The notes below the pieces were generated by a model. That model was not told where the DNA came from. It saw only the letters and a list, made by a program, of their open reading frames with translations, and searched no databases. A stretch of DNA of 64,000 nucleotides from JACJWR01 sp963842975 (GTDB lineage: Bacteria > Actinomycetota > Actinomycetes > S36-B12 > UBA10799): contig CAWJIH010000009.1 of NCBI GenBank assembly GCA_963842975.1, positions 744,001 to 808,000 of the forward strand. The letters are read 5' to 3'. This document shows positions 53,102-61,900 of this stretch, one piece after another (position 1 is the first letter of the stretch; every line of letters begins with the position of its first letter). A program made the position numbers and the translations under genes.

Positions 53102-55171
53102 TCAGATCCCTCCTTGGGCGGCTGCGATGGATTCTTTGGCGGCCGCCACGACAGCTGCCGTGGTGAAGCCAAATTCGCGGAACAGCAAGGGCCCACTAGC
53201 CGAGGCGCCGAAGTGTTCGATCGAGATCGGCCGGCCAGCGTCGCCAAGCAACCGGTACCAGGGCATGGCCACCCCGGCCTCAACGGACACTCGCGCCCGC
53301 ACGTTGCTGGGGAGCACGGATTCCCGATAGTCGTCGTCTTGGCTGTCGAACCATTCGAAGCACGGCAGCGACACCACCCGGGCAGCGATTCCCTCGGCGG
53401 CAAGTTCCTCCCGAGCAGACAAGGCAAGCGACACCTCGGACCCGGTGGCCAACAGCAGTACATCCGGGGTGCCGTCGGTGTCGGCCAGCACGTACCCGCC
53501 CCGAGCAGTGCCCTCGGCGGAACCAAACACCGATCGGTCAACCGTGGGAACGGTCTGCCGGGTGAGGATCAGCCCACAAGGTTTGCCACGCTCCAGAATC
53601 GTTCGCCAGGCTATCGCCACCTCGTTCGCATCCGCGGGGCGGACGATTTCCAGCCTGGGCATGGCCCGGAGGGCAGCGAGATGCTCAATGGGTTGGTGGG
53701 TTGGCCCGTCTTCGCCGACCCCGATCGAATCGTGGGTCCACACAAACGTCACCGGGATGTCCATCAAGGCAGCCATCCGCACGGCGCCGCGCATGTAGTC
53801 GGAGAAGGTGAAGAAGGTTCCGCCGTATGGCCTGGTGAGCCCGCCCAATGCGATGCCGTTGAGCACCGCACCCATGGCGTGTTCGCGAACACCGAAGTGG
53901 ATCAGCCGACCGAAGCTGGACATGTTCGGCACCGATACCAGCGCGGACTCCGGCTCGAACGATTTGGCGCCGTCGATCGTGGTGTTGTTGGAACCCGCGA
54001 GGTCCGCGGAGCCACCCCAGAACTCGGGAACCACAGCGGCGATCGCGTTGATCACCTTGCCCGATGACGCCCGGGTGGCCATGTCATCCCCAGCGGCGAA
54101 GCTGGGAATCGCCTCGGTGAAACCTTCCGGCAGGCGCTGGTCGACCAAACGGTCGAGGAGGTCGGCATGGGCCGTGTGGCTGGCGCGCCAGGCTTCGAAC
54201 CGGGTGGTCCACTCCGCATGAGCGGCGGCTCCACGTTCCCGGAGCGCACGGGTGTGCGCAAGCACCTCGGGATCGACTTCGAAGCTCTTGTCCGGATCGA
54301 ACCCAAGCACCTCCTTGGTCGCAGCCACTTCGGCGGCACCGAGGGCGGAACCGTGCGCTTTCGCGGTGCCCTGCAGATTTGGGGCGGGCCAGCCGATGAC
54401 GGACCGGGTCTTGATGATGCTGGGCCGGTCGGTGACGGCTTTCGCGGCAACGAGCGCTTCGTGCAGCGAAGCGACGTCGACGTCGCCATTCGGCAACATG
54501 TCCACGTGCAGGGTGTGCCAGCCGTAGGCGGCGTATCGGGCCAAGACGTCTTCGGTGAAGGCGACGTTGGTGTTGCCCTCAATGGTGATGTGGTTGTCGT
54601 CGTAGATGACGATCAGGTTGCCCAACTGCTGGTGCCCGGCGAGGCTGCTGGCTTCGCTGGAGATGCCCTCTTCCATACAGCCATCGCCAGCGATCACATA
54701 GATGTGATGGTCGAAGCAACTCGTGCCCGGGTCCGCAGACTGATCGAGCATTCCGCGCACGAAACGAGAGTCCATCGCCATGCCAACGGCAGTGGAGATG
54801 CCCTGGCCGAGGGGGCCAGTGGTGGTCTCGATTCCGACGGTGTGGCCGTATTCGGGGTGCCCGGGTGTGAGGCTGCCCCACGTGCGGAACGTCTCCAGAT
54901 CGGAGAGTTCGAGGCCGTACCCGCCGAGGTACAACTGCACATATTGGGTGAGGCTCGCGTGGCCGTTGGAGAGCACAAATCGATCGCGACCCAACCAGTG
55001 TGAATCGTTCGGGTCGGTCGCCATCGTCTTCTGGTAAAGCAGGTACGCCACCGGCGCCAGCGCCATCGGCGCACCAGGGTGTCCGTTGCCTACGTGTTGC
55101 ACAGCGTCCATCGCGAGCACACGAGCGGTGTCCACTGCCCGTTGATCAAGGTCAGTCCACTGGAAGACCAT
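53102..55171 (-). CDS. tkt: Transketolase
   Basis: This 689-residue thiamine diphosphate enzyme exchanges two-carbon units among sugar phosphates. Motifs are GNGHPGAPMALA, GPLGQGISTAVGMA, the cofactor site GDGCMEEGISSEA with a downstream DDNHITIEG, and DSIGVGEDGPTHQP in the pyrimidine domain. The ATG at 55169-55171 is chosen over a longer open frame because the family starts near here; AAGGGG lies upstream. A -10-like TACGCT (complement of 55205-55210) fits a leader of about 27 nt. It heads the pentose phosphate operon and diverges from ctaB. Confidence 0.97.
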   Translation of the reverse strand: MVFQWTDLDQRAVDTARVLAMDAVQHVGNGHPGAPMALAPVAYLLYQKTMATDPNDSHWLGRDRFVLSNGHASLTQYVQLYLGGYGLELSDLETFRTWGSLTPGHPEYGHTVGIETTTGPLGQGISTAVGMAMDSRFVRGMLDQSADPGTSCFDHHIYVIAGDGCMEEGISSEASSLAGHQQLGNLIVIYDDNHITIEGNTNVAFTEDVLARYAAYGWHTLHVDMLPNGDVDVASLHEALVAAKAVTDRPSIIKTRSVIGWPAPNLQGTAKAHGSALGAAEVAATKEVLGFDPDKSFEVDPEVLAHTRALRERGAAAHAEWTTRFEAWRASHTAHADLLDRLVDQRLPEGFTEAIPSFAAGDDMATRASSGKVINAIAAVVPEFWGGSADLAGSNNTTIDGAKSFEPESALVSVPNMSSFGRLIHFGVREHAMGAVLNGIALGGLTRPYGGTFFTFSDYMRGAVRMAALMDIPVTFVWTHDSIGVGEDGPTHQPIEHLAALRAMPRLEIVRPADANEVAIAWRTILERGKPCGLILTRQTVPTVDRSVFGSAEGTARGGYVLADTDGTPDVLLLATGSEVSLALSAREELAAEGIAARVVSLPCFEWFDSQDDDYRESVLPSNVRARVSVEAGVAMPWYRLLGDAGRPISIEHFGASASGPLLFREFGFTTAAVVAAAKESIAAAQGGI

Positions 55172-55244
55172 CGTGAATCCCCTTCGGTTGGGTAGCCTTA
55201 GCGAAGCGTATAGGCCAGTGCGGGCCGATGGGTGGTTGCGGCAA

Positions 55245-55250
55245 TACACT
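55245..55250 (+). promoter_or_regulatory. -10 element of a probable leaderless promoter (ctaB)
   Basis: TACACT is followed by 6 nt and GTG at 55257. This decides the ctaB start in favour of 55257 over an in-frame ATG at 55275. Confidence 0.55.
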
Positions 55251-55256
55251 GAGGCG

Positions 55257-56195
55257 GTGACCACTGCCGATTCGATGTCCGCCGCGAGCACGGTGAGTGA
55301 GTCGGGGGTTCGAGGTCGATTCGTTGCGTATCTGGGCCTGACCAAGCCACGCATTATTGAGTTGCTGCTGGTCACCACAGTTCCCACGATGTTCTTGGCC
55401 GCTGGCGGGTTCCCGCCAGTGTGGACCATGGTGGCGACGCTGATTGGGGGTGCGCTTGCGGCTGGGGGCGCCAACACCCTGAACTCGTTCATTGACCGCG
55501 ACATCGACGCCAAGATGGTGCGGACCGGCCGCCGTCCGCTGGTCACCGGGCAAGTGACGCCCAAAGCGGCACTCATTTTCGGTCTCGTGCTCTCCGGGCT
55601 ATCTGTGGGCTGGCTGGCGCTCACGACGAACCTGATCAGCGCAGCCCTTGCCGCTGGCGCCATCTTCTTCTACGTCGTGATCTACACCCTTGGATTGAAG
55701 CGACGCACTCCGCAGAACATCGTCTGGGGTGGGGCCGCAGGGTGTTTCCCGGTGCTTATCGGTTGGTCTGCCGTGACCGGTTCGTTGAGTTGGGCGCCGT
55801 GGGTGATGTTCGCGATCATCTTCTTCTGGACACCTCCGCACTACTGGCCGCTGTCGCTGCGATTCAAAGATGACTACGCGGCCGCCGGCGTCCCAATGTT
55901 GCCGGTGGTGGCGTCAAAGACGCGCGTGGGCTGGGAGATCCTCATCTATTCGTGGGTGATGGTGGCTGCCTCGCTGCTGCTCATCCCGGTGGCACCCATG
56001 GGCTGGGTGTATGGCGTGGTCGCGGCCACACTGGGCGTGCTCTGGCTGTACGAGGCCCACGCGTTGATGTTCCGCATCCGCCGGGCCGAACGGGGTGGGC
56101 CGCCGGACGTCAAGCCGATGCGCCTGTTCCACGGATCGATCAGCTATCTGTCATTGCTTTTCCTCGCTATTGGCGTCGACCCCTTCGTGGGGTAG
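55257..56195 (+). CDS. ctaB: Protoheme IX farnesyltransferase (heme O synthase)
   Basis: This membrane prenyltransferase of about 312 residues converts heme B to heme O for terminal oxidases. The prenyl-diphosphate motif is NSFIDRDIDAKMVRTGRRP, and the second polar motif is PPHYWPLSLRFKDDY. About nine hydrophobic helices are visible. Start GTG at 55257 fits a leaderless transcript. It converges with ctaA, the next enzyme of heme A synthesis, with a 40-bp gap. The tkt-ctaB-ctaA arrangement is conserved in actinobacteria. Confidence 0.95.
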   Translation: MTTADSMSAASTVSESGVRGRFVAYLGLTKPRIIELLLVTTVPTMFLAAGGFPPVWTMVATLIGGALAAGGANTLNSFIDRDIDAKMVRTGRRPLVTGQVTPKAALIFGLVLSGLSVGWLALTTNLISAALAAGAIFFYVVIYTLGLKRRTPQNIVWGGAAGCFPVLIGWSAVTGSLSWAPWVMFAIIFFWTPPHYWPLSLRFKDDYAAAGVPMLPVVASKTRVGWEILIYSWVMVAASLLLIPVAPMGWVYGVVAATLGVLWLYEAHALMFRIRRAERGGPPDVKPMRLFHGSISYLSLLFLAIGVDPFVG

Positions 56196-56235
56196 CGACA
56201 CCTCCACCGGCGGGATCCCGGCGATGCCGACCCCC

Positions 56236-57225
56236 TCAGCGGATCGGTGCGGCGGCCGGCTCGACGGCGGCTACGCCACGAGTGCGAAGAGCCAGCGGAA
56301 TGCGCAGCAGGGCAATCCACACCAGGCACGCTCCCAGCAGGTGGAACAGCACCACCAGCCACGGCAGGCCGGTGAAGTACTGAACGTAGCCGACAAGTCC
56401 CTGGGCCATCGATACACCGAACAGGATCCAGGCGGCCCGGATAGCCCTCGCTGGGGCATGGGTGACAGTCAAAGCCACCAGCAGCCCAATTGTGAGACCG
56501 ACGAAAAGCATCACGACATCGGCGTGTAGCCACGACATCTGTGCGGGGTCGATCGGCAAGCGGGCCGGTGTTTCGGCGTCGCCGGAGTGAGGCCCGGCAC
56601 CAGTCACTGCGGTGCCCATCACGAGTACCACGAAGCCCACCACAACCAGGGCTTTCGTCAGCACGCGCACAGCCGGTGCGCCGAGTTTGACCAAGGGTTC
56701 ATCAGCAGGTTCGCGGGCTCGCCACACCAGCACCAGCACGAACGCGATGATCACCATGGAGAGTAGGAAGTGTGCCGCGACGGTGTAGGGGTTGAGGCCG
56801 GTAAGCACGGTGATGCCGCCCAGGACGGCCTGGATGACGGTGCCCAGCAGCGGCACCGCCGCAAGCAGGGTGATCGGTCGTCTCGGAGCCAGGCCGCGCT
56901 TCTTCAGCTTCTTGCCCCACGCGATGGCACCCACGATGGCCGCGATTGCCAGAATGCCCAGCACAAACGTGAGCAACCGGTTGCCGAACTCCACGTACTT
57001 ATGCCAAGACTCGGCCTGGGTTTCGGTGGGGACGAAGGATCCGGGCGCACACTGCGGCCAGGTGGGGCAGCCAAGCCCAGAGCCGGTGAGCCGTACCAGG
57101 CCACCGGTCACCACAATTCCGGTCTGGACAACCAGATTCGCCATGAAGATGCGGCGTAGCCATGGCGGTGCGGTGCGGTCGGTCGGCGGTGCGGTGATGA
57201 CGGGGCGATCCTCGACAACGGCCAT
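56236..57225 (-). CDS. ctaA: Heme A synthase (COX15/CtaA)
   Basis: This 329-residue membrane enzyme oxidises heme O to heme A. Eight hydrophobic segments are expected. Visible features are GGLVRLTGSGLGCPTWPQC with a Cys pair, and the heme-ligand histidines in WHKYVEFGNRLLT, AAHFLLSM, SWLHADVVM and VLFHLLGA. The ATG at 57223-57225 is preferred to a longer frame with a non-homologous extension; a -10-like TACGAT lies 7 nt upstream. Together with ctaB it implies an aa3-type oxidase encoded elsewhere. Confidence 0.95.
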   Translation of the reverse strand: MAVVEDRPVITAPPTDRTAPPWLRRIFMANLVVQTGIVVTGGLVRLTGSGLGCPTWPQCAPGSFVPTETQAESWHKYVEFGNRLLTFVLGILAIAAIVGAIAWGKKLKKRGLAPRRPITLLAAVPLLGTVIQAVLGGITVLTGLNPYTVAAHFLLSMVIIAFVLVLVWRAREPADEPLVKLGAPAVRVLTKALVVVGFVVLVMGTAVTGAGPHSGDAETPARLPIDPAQMSWLHADVVMLFVGLTIGLLVALTVTHAPARAIRAAWILFGVSMAQGLVGYVQYFTGLPWLVVLFHLLGACLVWIALLRIPLALRTRGVAAVEPAAAPIR

Positions 57226-57232
57226 GGCATTG

Positions 57233-57238
57233 ATCGTA
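57233..57238 (-). promoter_or_regulatory. -10 element of a probable leaderless promoter (ctaA)
   Basis: TACGAT on the minus strand is followed by 7 nt and the ctaA ATG. No -35 was recognised. Confidence 0.45.
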
Positions 57239-57302
57239 ATTGGCGATCCCGCGCCCGGCACAGGCGACCGCGGCCGGAAGCTACTGCGCCGTGCAGTCCT
57301 CG

Positions 57303-58091
57303 CTAATCCCAGCGGAAGGTGCGTGTCACCAACGCATATCCGGCCACCGCCCAGACCACCAGCACTGCCATCGCCGCCCATGGCCATCCGGCGCCACTTG
57401 CGAGCGCCTCCCGGAGGCCCCCTGCAAGTGCCCCGGAAGGCAATAACGACACCACCGCGCCCATCGCGGGCGGATACGACGATTGGGGGATTGCTACCCC
57501 GCCGGCGAGTAGCAGCAGCAGGTAGATGCCATTGGCGACGGCGAGCGTCGCTTCGGCCCGCAGCACGCCGGCCAAGGCAACCCCCCAGGTCGCAAATGCG
57601 ACTGTGCCCAGCAGCACGAGGAGAAATGCTGCAACTGGATTGCCGCTCGGTCGCCAGCCCAGGATCAGGGAGACCAACACGATCAGCACGATTTGCACCA
57701 ATTCGATTCCCAGCACACTCAAGGCCCTGGCGCTCACGAGTTCGCCCCGCGTCAACGGTGTGGTGCCCAGCAGCTTCAGCGCCCCGGATCTGCGGTCGAA
57801 ACCGGTAGCGATCGCCAGCGATGTGAAAGCGGTGGACATCACGGCCAGGGCAACGATGCTTGGAGCCACCACGTCGATCGTTGTCTCGCCTTCGTCGGCC
57901 GAGACAACGTCGAACAAGGTCAAGCCGACGAGCAGCAGTAGTGGAATCACCATGGTGAGCAGTAGCTGCTCACCGTTGCGCAGGGTTGATCGGAAGTCGC
58001 TGGCTGCCTGCGCCCAGATCCGTCGCCAACGGCCGGCAGCCGCTGGTTCGGGGGTCCAGGTACCAGGCGGATAGTTGCGTTGGATGGTCAT
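57303..58091 (-). CDS. ABC transporter permease (ABC-2 type)
   Basis: This 262-residue integral membrane protein has about six helices and a polar N-terminus. The pattern, with a long gap after helix 1 and the motif RRSGALKLLGTTPLTRGELV, fits ABC-2 export permeases. Its ATG overlaps the ATPase stop by 4 bp, so the pair forms one transporter. The pair between ctaA and sufR is conserved in actinobacteria (Rv1457c-Rv1458c in mycobacteria, from memory), but the substrate is not known to me. A link to heme or Fe-S maturation is suggested only by position. Confidence 0.88.
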   Translation of the reverse strand: MTIQRNYPPGTWTPEPAAAGRWRRIWAQAASDFRSTLRNGEQLLLTMVIPLLLLVGLTLFDVVSADEGETTIDVVAPSIVALAVMSTAFTSLAIATGFDRRSGALKLLGTTPLTRGELVSARALSVLGIELVQIVLIVLVSLILGWRPSGNPVAAFLLVLLGTVAFATWGVALAGVLRAEATLAVANGIYLLLLLAGGVAIPQSSYPPAMGAVVSLLPSGALAGGLREALASGAGWPWAAMAVLVVWAVAGYALVTRTFRWD

Positions 58092-59014
58092 CGTTGGGGC
58101 TCTTCGGAATCGGCGAGATCGATGAACAGATCTTCCAGGTTTCGTCGTCCCACATGCAGGTCCCGCGGAGTCACACCGTGCTGGGCACACCACGCAGTGA
58201 CGGTCGCGATGGTCTGTGGCGTGACGTCGCCGGTGACTCGGTAGCGCCCAGGCGAGGGCTCAGCCACGGTGGAGCCGGGGGACAGTACGCCGCCTAGCGC
58301 GCTTAGTTCCAAGTGCATGGGCCCGTTGAAGGTGAGCACATCATCGGAACCACCAACGAGATCGTCGAGTGACCCCGAAGCGAGCACTTTGCCCGCCTCC
58401 ACCACCACGATGTGGTCGGCGAGGGTCTCGGCCTCTGCCATCTGGTGGGTCGTGAGCACCACGGACACACCATCGCGACGCAATGCATCGAGCAACTCCC
58501 ACATGCCGCGGCGGGCTGCTGGATCAAGTCCGGTACTCGGTTCGTCGAGGAACACCAAAGCCGGGCGCCCAATCAATGCTGCCGCCAATTTCACGCGCTG
58601 CTGCTCACCCCCGCTGAGTCGGCGGTAGGGCCGGTTGGACGCCTTAGTCAGGTCGAGGTAACCCAGTAATTCCTGCGGTGCGCGGGGATTGGCGTAGAAA
58701 CGCGCCATGGTGCCCAGGTAGTCGCTCGCCTTGGCCATCGTGGGGATCCCGCCGTCCTGCAGCATCACCCCGACCTTGGCCCGTAGGACCTCCGCGTCGG
58801 CCTGCGGGTCCAAACCCAGTACTCGCACTGATCCGAAGTCCGGTCGGCGAACGCCCTCGCACACCTCGATCGTGGTCGTCTTGCCCTGTCCGTTGCGCCC
58901 GACCACGGCGGTGATTCCACCGAGTGGGGCCGTCATCGTGAGCCCGTCGACGGCGCGAACCTCGCCGTAAGAGACGCGCAGGTCCACCACGGCGACGGCT
59001 GCATCAGTGACCAC
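58088..59014 (-). CDS. ABC transporter ATP-binding protein
   Basis: This 308-residue ATPase has Walker A GRNGQGKTT, signature LSGGEQQR, Walker B LVFLDEPSTGLDP and the H-loop LTTHQMAEAETLAD, all intact. A C-terminal domain of about 90 residues is typical of drug- or lipid-export ATPases. GTG at 59012-59014 starts the gene. It is co-transcribed with the permease downstream and follows the TMEM175-like gene after about 20 bp. Confidence 0.93.
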   Translation of the reverse strand: MVTDAAVAVVDLRVSYGEVRAVDGLTMTAPLGGITAVVGRNGQGKTTTIEVCEGVRRPDFGSVRVLGLDPQADAEVLRAKVGVMLQDGGIPTMAKASDYLGTMARFYANPRAPQELLGYLDLTKASNRPYRRLSGGEQQRVKLAAALIGRPALVFLDEPSTGLDPAARRGMWELLDALRRDGVSVVLTTHQMAEAETLADHIVVVEAGKVLASGSLDDLVGGSDDVLTFNGPMHLELSALGGVLSPGSTVAEPSPGRYRVTGDVTPQTIATVTAWCAQHGVTPRDLHVGRRNLEDLFIDLADSEEPQR

Positions 59015-59036
59015 GGGTCAGCAGTCTAGGTGGCCC

Positions 59037-59678
59037 TCATTGCTCGGCATTGCGGCGGCGTCGGGCCAGCTGCCACGACTCGAGCCAACCCAGCGGAACG
59101 AGTCCGAGCAGCGCCCACAACGCGAGATTGGGAGCGAAGAGTGCGCCGATCGCGAGGAGACTCAGATAGGCGGCTGTGAGCGCCGTCCATTTGATCTGCA
59201 GCGACGAAACTTGACGGTTCGTTGGAATCAGACCTTCGCTCTTTCGCACATAGATGCTCATCAACATGCCGACCCAGGCAAGCACAGCGAGAACCGCGGC
59301 GTACAGCGTGAGAGTTCCGCCTTCGGCCCCAATCTGACCCAGTACTTCGGTGGGGAATTGCAGAAAGACCAGCGCCAGCAGCCACAGGCCGTTGAGCCAC
59401 ACAAGTCGCGGCGTGAATGATTCCAGGCCGTCCAGCATCCGATGATGTCGCCGCCAGTAGCTCAGCGTGATGACGAACGACAGCAGGAACGCCAGCAAGA
59501 TGCCACTGTTGTCGCCCATGACCGACCAGATCGACTGACCCTCCGCTGGTGGTTCGATATCCAACACCGGCAAGATCAGCAGAGTGACCGCGATACCAGC
59601 AATGGCGTCGGTGAAGTTCAGCAACCGGGAGACTGATTCCGCGGTGGGTCGTTCACTCCACTCCAAGTCACGGGCCAT
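59037..59678 (-). CDS. TMEM175 family (DUF1211) potassium channel-like protein
   Basis: This 213-residue membrane protein has six helices. The first carries RLLNFTDAIAGIAVTLLILP, which contains the family's FSD-type motif (here Phe-Thr-Asp) that lines the pore in bacterial TMEM175 channels. WRRHHRML follows helix 3. Known members conduct potassium as tetramers. The ATG at 59676-59678 lies 7 nt after TAGGTT, so the transcript is probably leaderless. It diverges from sufR, 66 bp away, and precedes the ABC exporter genes on the same strand. A link to Fe-S assembly is not evident. Confidence 0.85.
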   Translation of the reverse strand: MARDLEWSERPTAESVSRLLNFTDAIAGIAVTLLILPVLDIEPPAEGQSIWSVMGDNSGILLAFLLSFVITLSYWRRHHRMLDGLESFTPRLVWLNGLWLLALVFLQFPTEVLGQIGAEGGTLTLYAAVLAVLAWVGMLMSIYVRKSEGLIPTNRQVSSLQIKWTALTAAYLSLLAIGALFAPNLALWALLGLVPLGWLESWQLARRRRNAEQ

Positions 59679-59685
59679 GTTCGGA

Positions 59686-59691
59686 AACCTA
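59686..59691 (-). promoter_or_regulatory. -10 element of a probable leaderless promoter (TMEM175-like gene)
   Basis: TAGGTT on the minus strand is followed by 7 nt and the ATG. It lies 20 bp from the sufR -35 region, so the two promoters are back to back. Confidence 0.5.
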
Positions 59692-59710
59692 GCGCACCCA
59701 GACCCCGGTG

Positions 59711-59748
59711 TTGCACTACATCGAAAATACGTAACAATGGAGTTGTGA
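59711..59748 (+). promoter_or_regulatory. sufR promoter with overlapping SufR-like operator
   Basis: TTGCAC (59711-59716), a 16-nt spacer and AACAAT (59733-59738) precede GTG at 59745 by 6 nt, giving a leaderless start. ACAAT-N5-TGTGA at 59734-59748 covers both the -10 and the start codon. It differs at one base from the ACACT-N5-TGTGA motif I recall for mycobacterial SufR, suggesting autorepression of the suf operon. Confidence 0.55.
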
Positions 59749-60491
59749 AAATCGCCGAGTCGCCTGCGAAAGGACCTGCCTTGACAGGTCCGCAAGGTCT
59801 CAGCGATGCCAATGCCCGGGTGGCTCGGGCGTTACAGGCGGAAGGTGTGCTCACCGCCAACGAGTTGGCAGACCGGCTGATGCTGACTCCGACTGCAGTC
59901 CGCAAGCACCTTGAGACACTCATTGACATCGGTTACGTCGAAGCCAGTGACGAACGACCCTTCGGCCCCACGCCGCGCCGGGGTCGTGGTCGTCCGGCCC
60001 GCTACTACAGCCTCACCTCCCAGGGCCGAGACACCTTCGAATCGTCGTACGACGACGTGGCGGTGGCCGCCTTGCGCTTCCTCGCGGACCGATTCGGCGA
60101 CGACTCGGTGACCGACTTTGCTCGCCTACGTGCCGACGATTTGGTGCGCAGATACGCTGAGGTCGCCCAGGCGCCGGATGCGGCTGCGCGAGTCGAGGTT
60201 TTGGCCCAGCGGTTGTCCGATGATGGCTTCGCGGCCAATGCCACACCTGGCCCGAGGGGACTCCAGCTGTGCCAGCACCATTGCCCGGTAGCCCACGTCG
60301 CAGAGGAGTTTCCCCAGTTGTGTGAGGCCGAGAAGGAGGCCTTCGCGCAATTGCTGGGCGTGCACGTCACCAGACTTGCCACCATCGCTTCCGGTGATGG
60401 TGTTTGTACCACGATCATTCCCACCCCTACCGTCCCAGTGGCTGGAACCCGGCCGCCGGCTGATTATCCGAACGAGAGGAACTCCGCATGA
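59745..60491 (+). CDS. sufR: Fe-S cluster-sensing transcription repressor SufR
   Basis: This 248-residue regulator has an N-terminal winged helix (about 20-100; ELADRLMLTPTAVRKHLETL) and a C-terminal cluster-binding part. Cys176, Cys180 and Cys193 (CQHHC and the Cys 13 residues later) match the three cysteines that hold the 4Fe-4S cluster in known SufR proteins. It should repress the suf genes when clusters are sufficient. The GTG start is leaderless, with an operator-like motif over it. The stop overlaps sufB by 4 bp (ATGA), so the sensor is made with its target operon. Confidence 0.93.
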   Translation: MKIAESPAKGPALTGPQGLSDANARVARALQAEGVLTANELADRLMLTPTAVRKHLETLIDIGYVEASDERPFGPTPRRGRGRPARYYSLTSQGRDTFESSYDDVAVAALRFLADRFGDDSVTDFARLRADDLVRRYAEVAQAPDAAARVEVLAQRLSDDGFAANATPGPRGLQLCQHHCPVAHVAEEFPQLCEAEKEAFAQLLGVHVTRLATIASGDGVCTTIIPTPTVPVAGTRPPADYPNERNSA

Positions 60492-61900
60492 CTGATGTGG
60501 CGCACCCGGAGCTTGAGGGCCTCGGCAACTACGAGTACGGCTGGCACGATCCAGATGCAGCCGGAGCCATCGCTCAGCGCGGACTCAATGAGGCGGTGGT
60601 ACGTGATATCAGCGCAATCAAGAATGAACCCGAGTGGATGCTCAACATGCGGCTGAAGTCGCTGAAGTTGTTTGGCCGCAAGCCGATGCCGACCTGGGGT
60701 TCGGATCTGTCTGGGATCGACTTCGACAACATCAAATACTTCGTGCGTTCTACCGAGAAGCAAGCTACGTCCTGGGAGGAACTCCCGGAGGACATCAAGA
60801 ACACCTACGACCGACTCGGCATCCCGGAAGCGGAGAAGCAGCGTTTGGTGGCAGGGGTGGCAGCCCAATACGAGAGCGAAGTGGTCTACCACAAGATTCG
60901 CGATGACCTGGAGGAGAAAGGCGTCATCTTCCTTGACACCGACACCGGGTTGAAGGAACACCCGGAACTGTTTCAGGAGTACTTCGGGACTGTGATTCCG
61001 CCGGGGGACAACAAATTCGCCGCGCTCAACACTGCGGTGTGGTCCGGTGGATCGTTCATCTACGTGCCTCCGGGTGTGCACGTCGACATTCCGTTGCAGG
61101 CCTACTTCCGGATCAACACCGAGAACATGGGTCAATTCGAGCGCACGCTCATCATCGTCGACGAAGGCGCCTACGTGCACTACGTCGAAGGGTGCACCGC
61201 GCCGATCTACTCCAGCGACTCGCTGCACTCGGCAGTGGTGGAAATCGTCGTGAAGAAGGACGCCCGCTGCCGCTACACCACAATCCAGAACTGGTCGAAC
61301 AACGTCTACAACCTGGTCACCAAGCGCGCAGTGGCCCAGGAAGGCGCCACGATGGAGTGGATCGACGGCAACATCGGCTCCAAGGTGACCATGAAATACC
61401 CGGCCGTGTGGCTGACCGGCGCCCACGCCAAGGGGGAGACCCTGTCAGTGGCCTTCGCCGGTGAAGGTCAGCACCAGGATGCCGGGGCGAAGATGGTGCA
61501 CGCAGCCCCCCACACCTCAAGCTCCATCGTTTCCAAATCCGTGGCTCGCGGCGGCGGCCGGACGTCCTACCGCGGTTTGGTGCAGGTGCAGGAGGGGGCA
61601 AAGCACTCGGCCAGTACCGTGCGTTGCGACGCCCTGCTAGTCGACGACATCTCGCGATCGGACACCTACCCATATGTGGACGTGCGCGAGGATGACGTCT
61701 CGATGGGCCACGAGGCCACGGTCAGCAAGGTGAGCGAAGATCAACTGTTCTATCTGATGTCACGTGGGCTCACTGAAGAAGAAGCGATGGCGATGATTGT
61801 GCGTGGTTTCGTTGAGCCGATCGCCCGCGAGTTGCCCATGGAATACGCGCTGGAATTGAACCGCCTGATCGAACTGCAGATGGAAGGAGCCGTCGGCTGA
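60488..61900 (+). CDS. sufB: Fe-S cluster assembly scaffold SufB
   Basis: This 470-residue beta-helix protein is the scaffold of the SufBC2D complex, on which Fe-S clusters are assembled. Conserved stretches include EPEWMLNMRLKSLK, YFVRSTEKQATSWEELPEDI, and a C-terminal GHEATVSKVSEDQLFYLMSR. No intein is present; mycobacterial SufB has one. The start overlaps sufR and the stop overlaps sufD (TGATG). Confidence 0.97.
   Translation: MTDVAHPELEGLGNYEYGWHDPDAAGAIAQRGLNEAVVRDISAIKNEPEWMLNMRLKSLKLFGRKPMPTWGSDLSGIDFDNIKYFVRSTEKQATSWEELPEDIKNTYDRLGIPEAEKQRLVAGVAAQYESEVVYHKIRDDLEEKGVIFLDTDTGLKEHPELFQEYFGTVIPPGDNKFAALNTAVWSGGSFIYVPPGVHVDIPLQAYFRINTENMGQFERTLIIVDEGAYVHYVEGCTAPIYSSDSLHSAVVEIVVKKDARCRYTTIQNWSNNVYNLVTKRAVAQEGATMEWIDGNIGSKVTMKYPAVWLTGAHAKGETLSVAFAGEGQHQDAGAKMVHAAPHTSSSIVSKSVARGGGRTSYRGLVQVQEGAKHSASTVRCDALLVDDISRSDTYPYVDVREDDVSMGHEATVSKVSEDQLFYLMSRGLTEEEAMAMIVRGFVEPIARELPMEYALELNRLIELQMEGAVG

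Noticed and set aside
60488..61900. Intein in SufB, as in mycobacteria
   Set aside because: The protein is a normal 470 residues and continuous across the usual insertion region.
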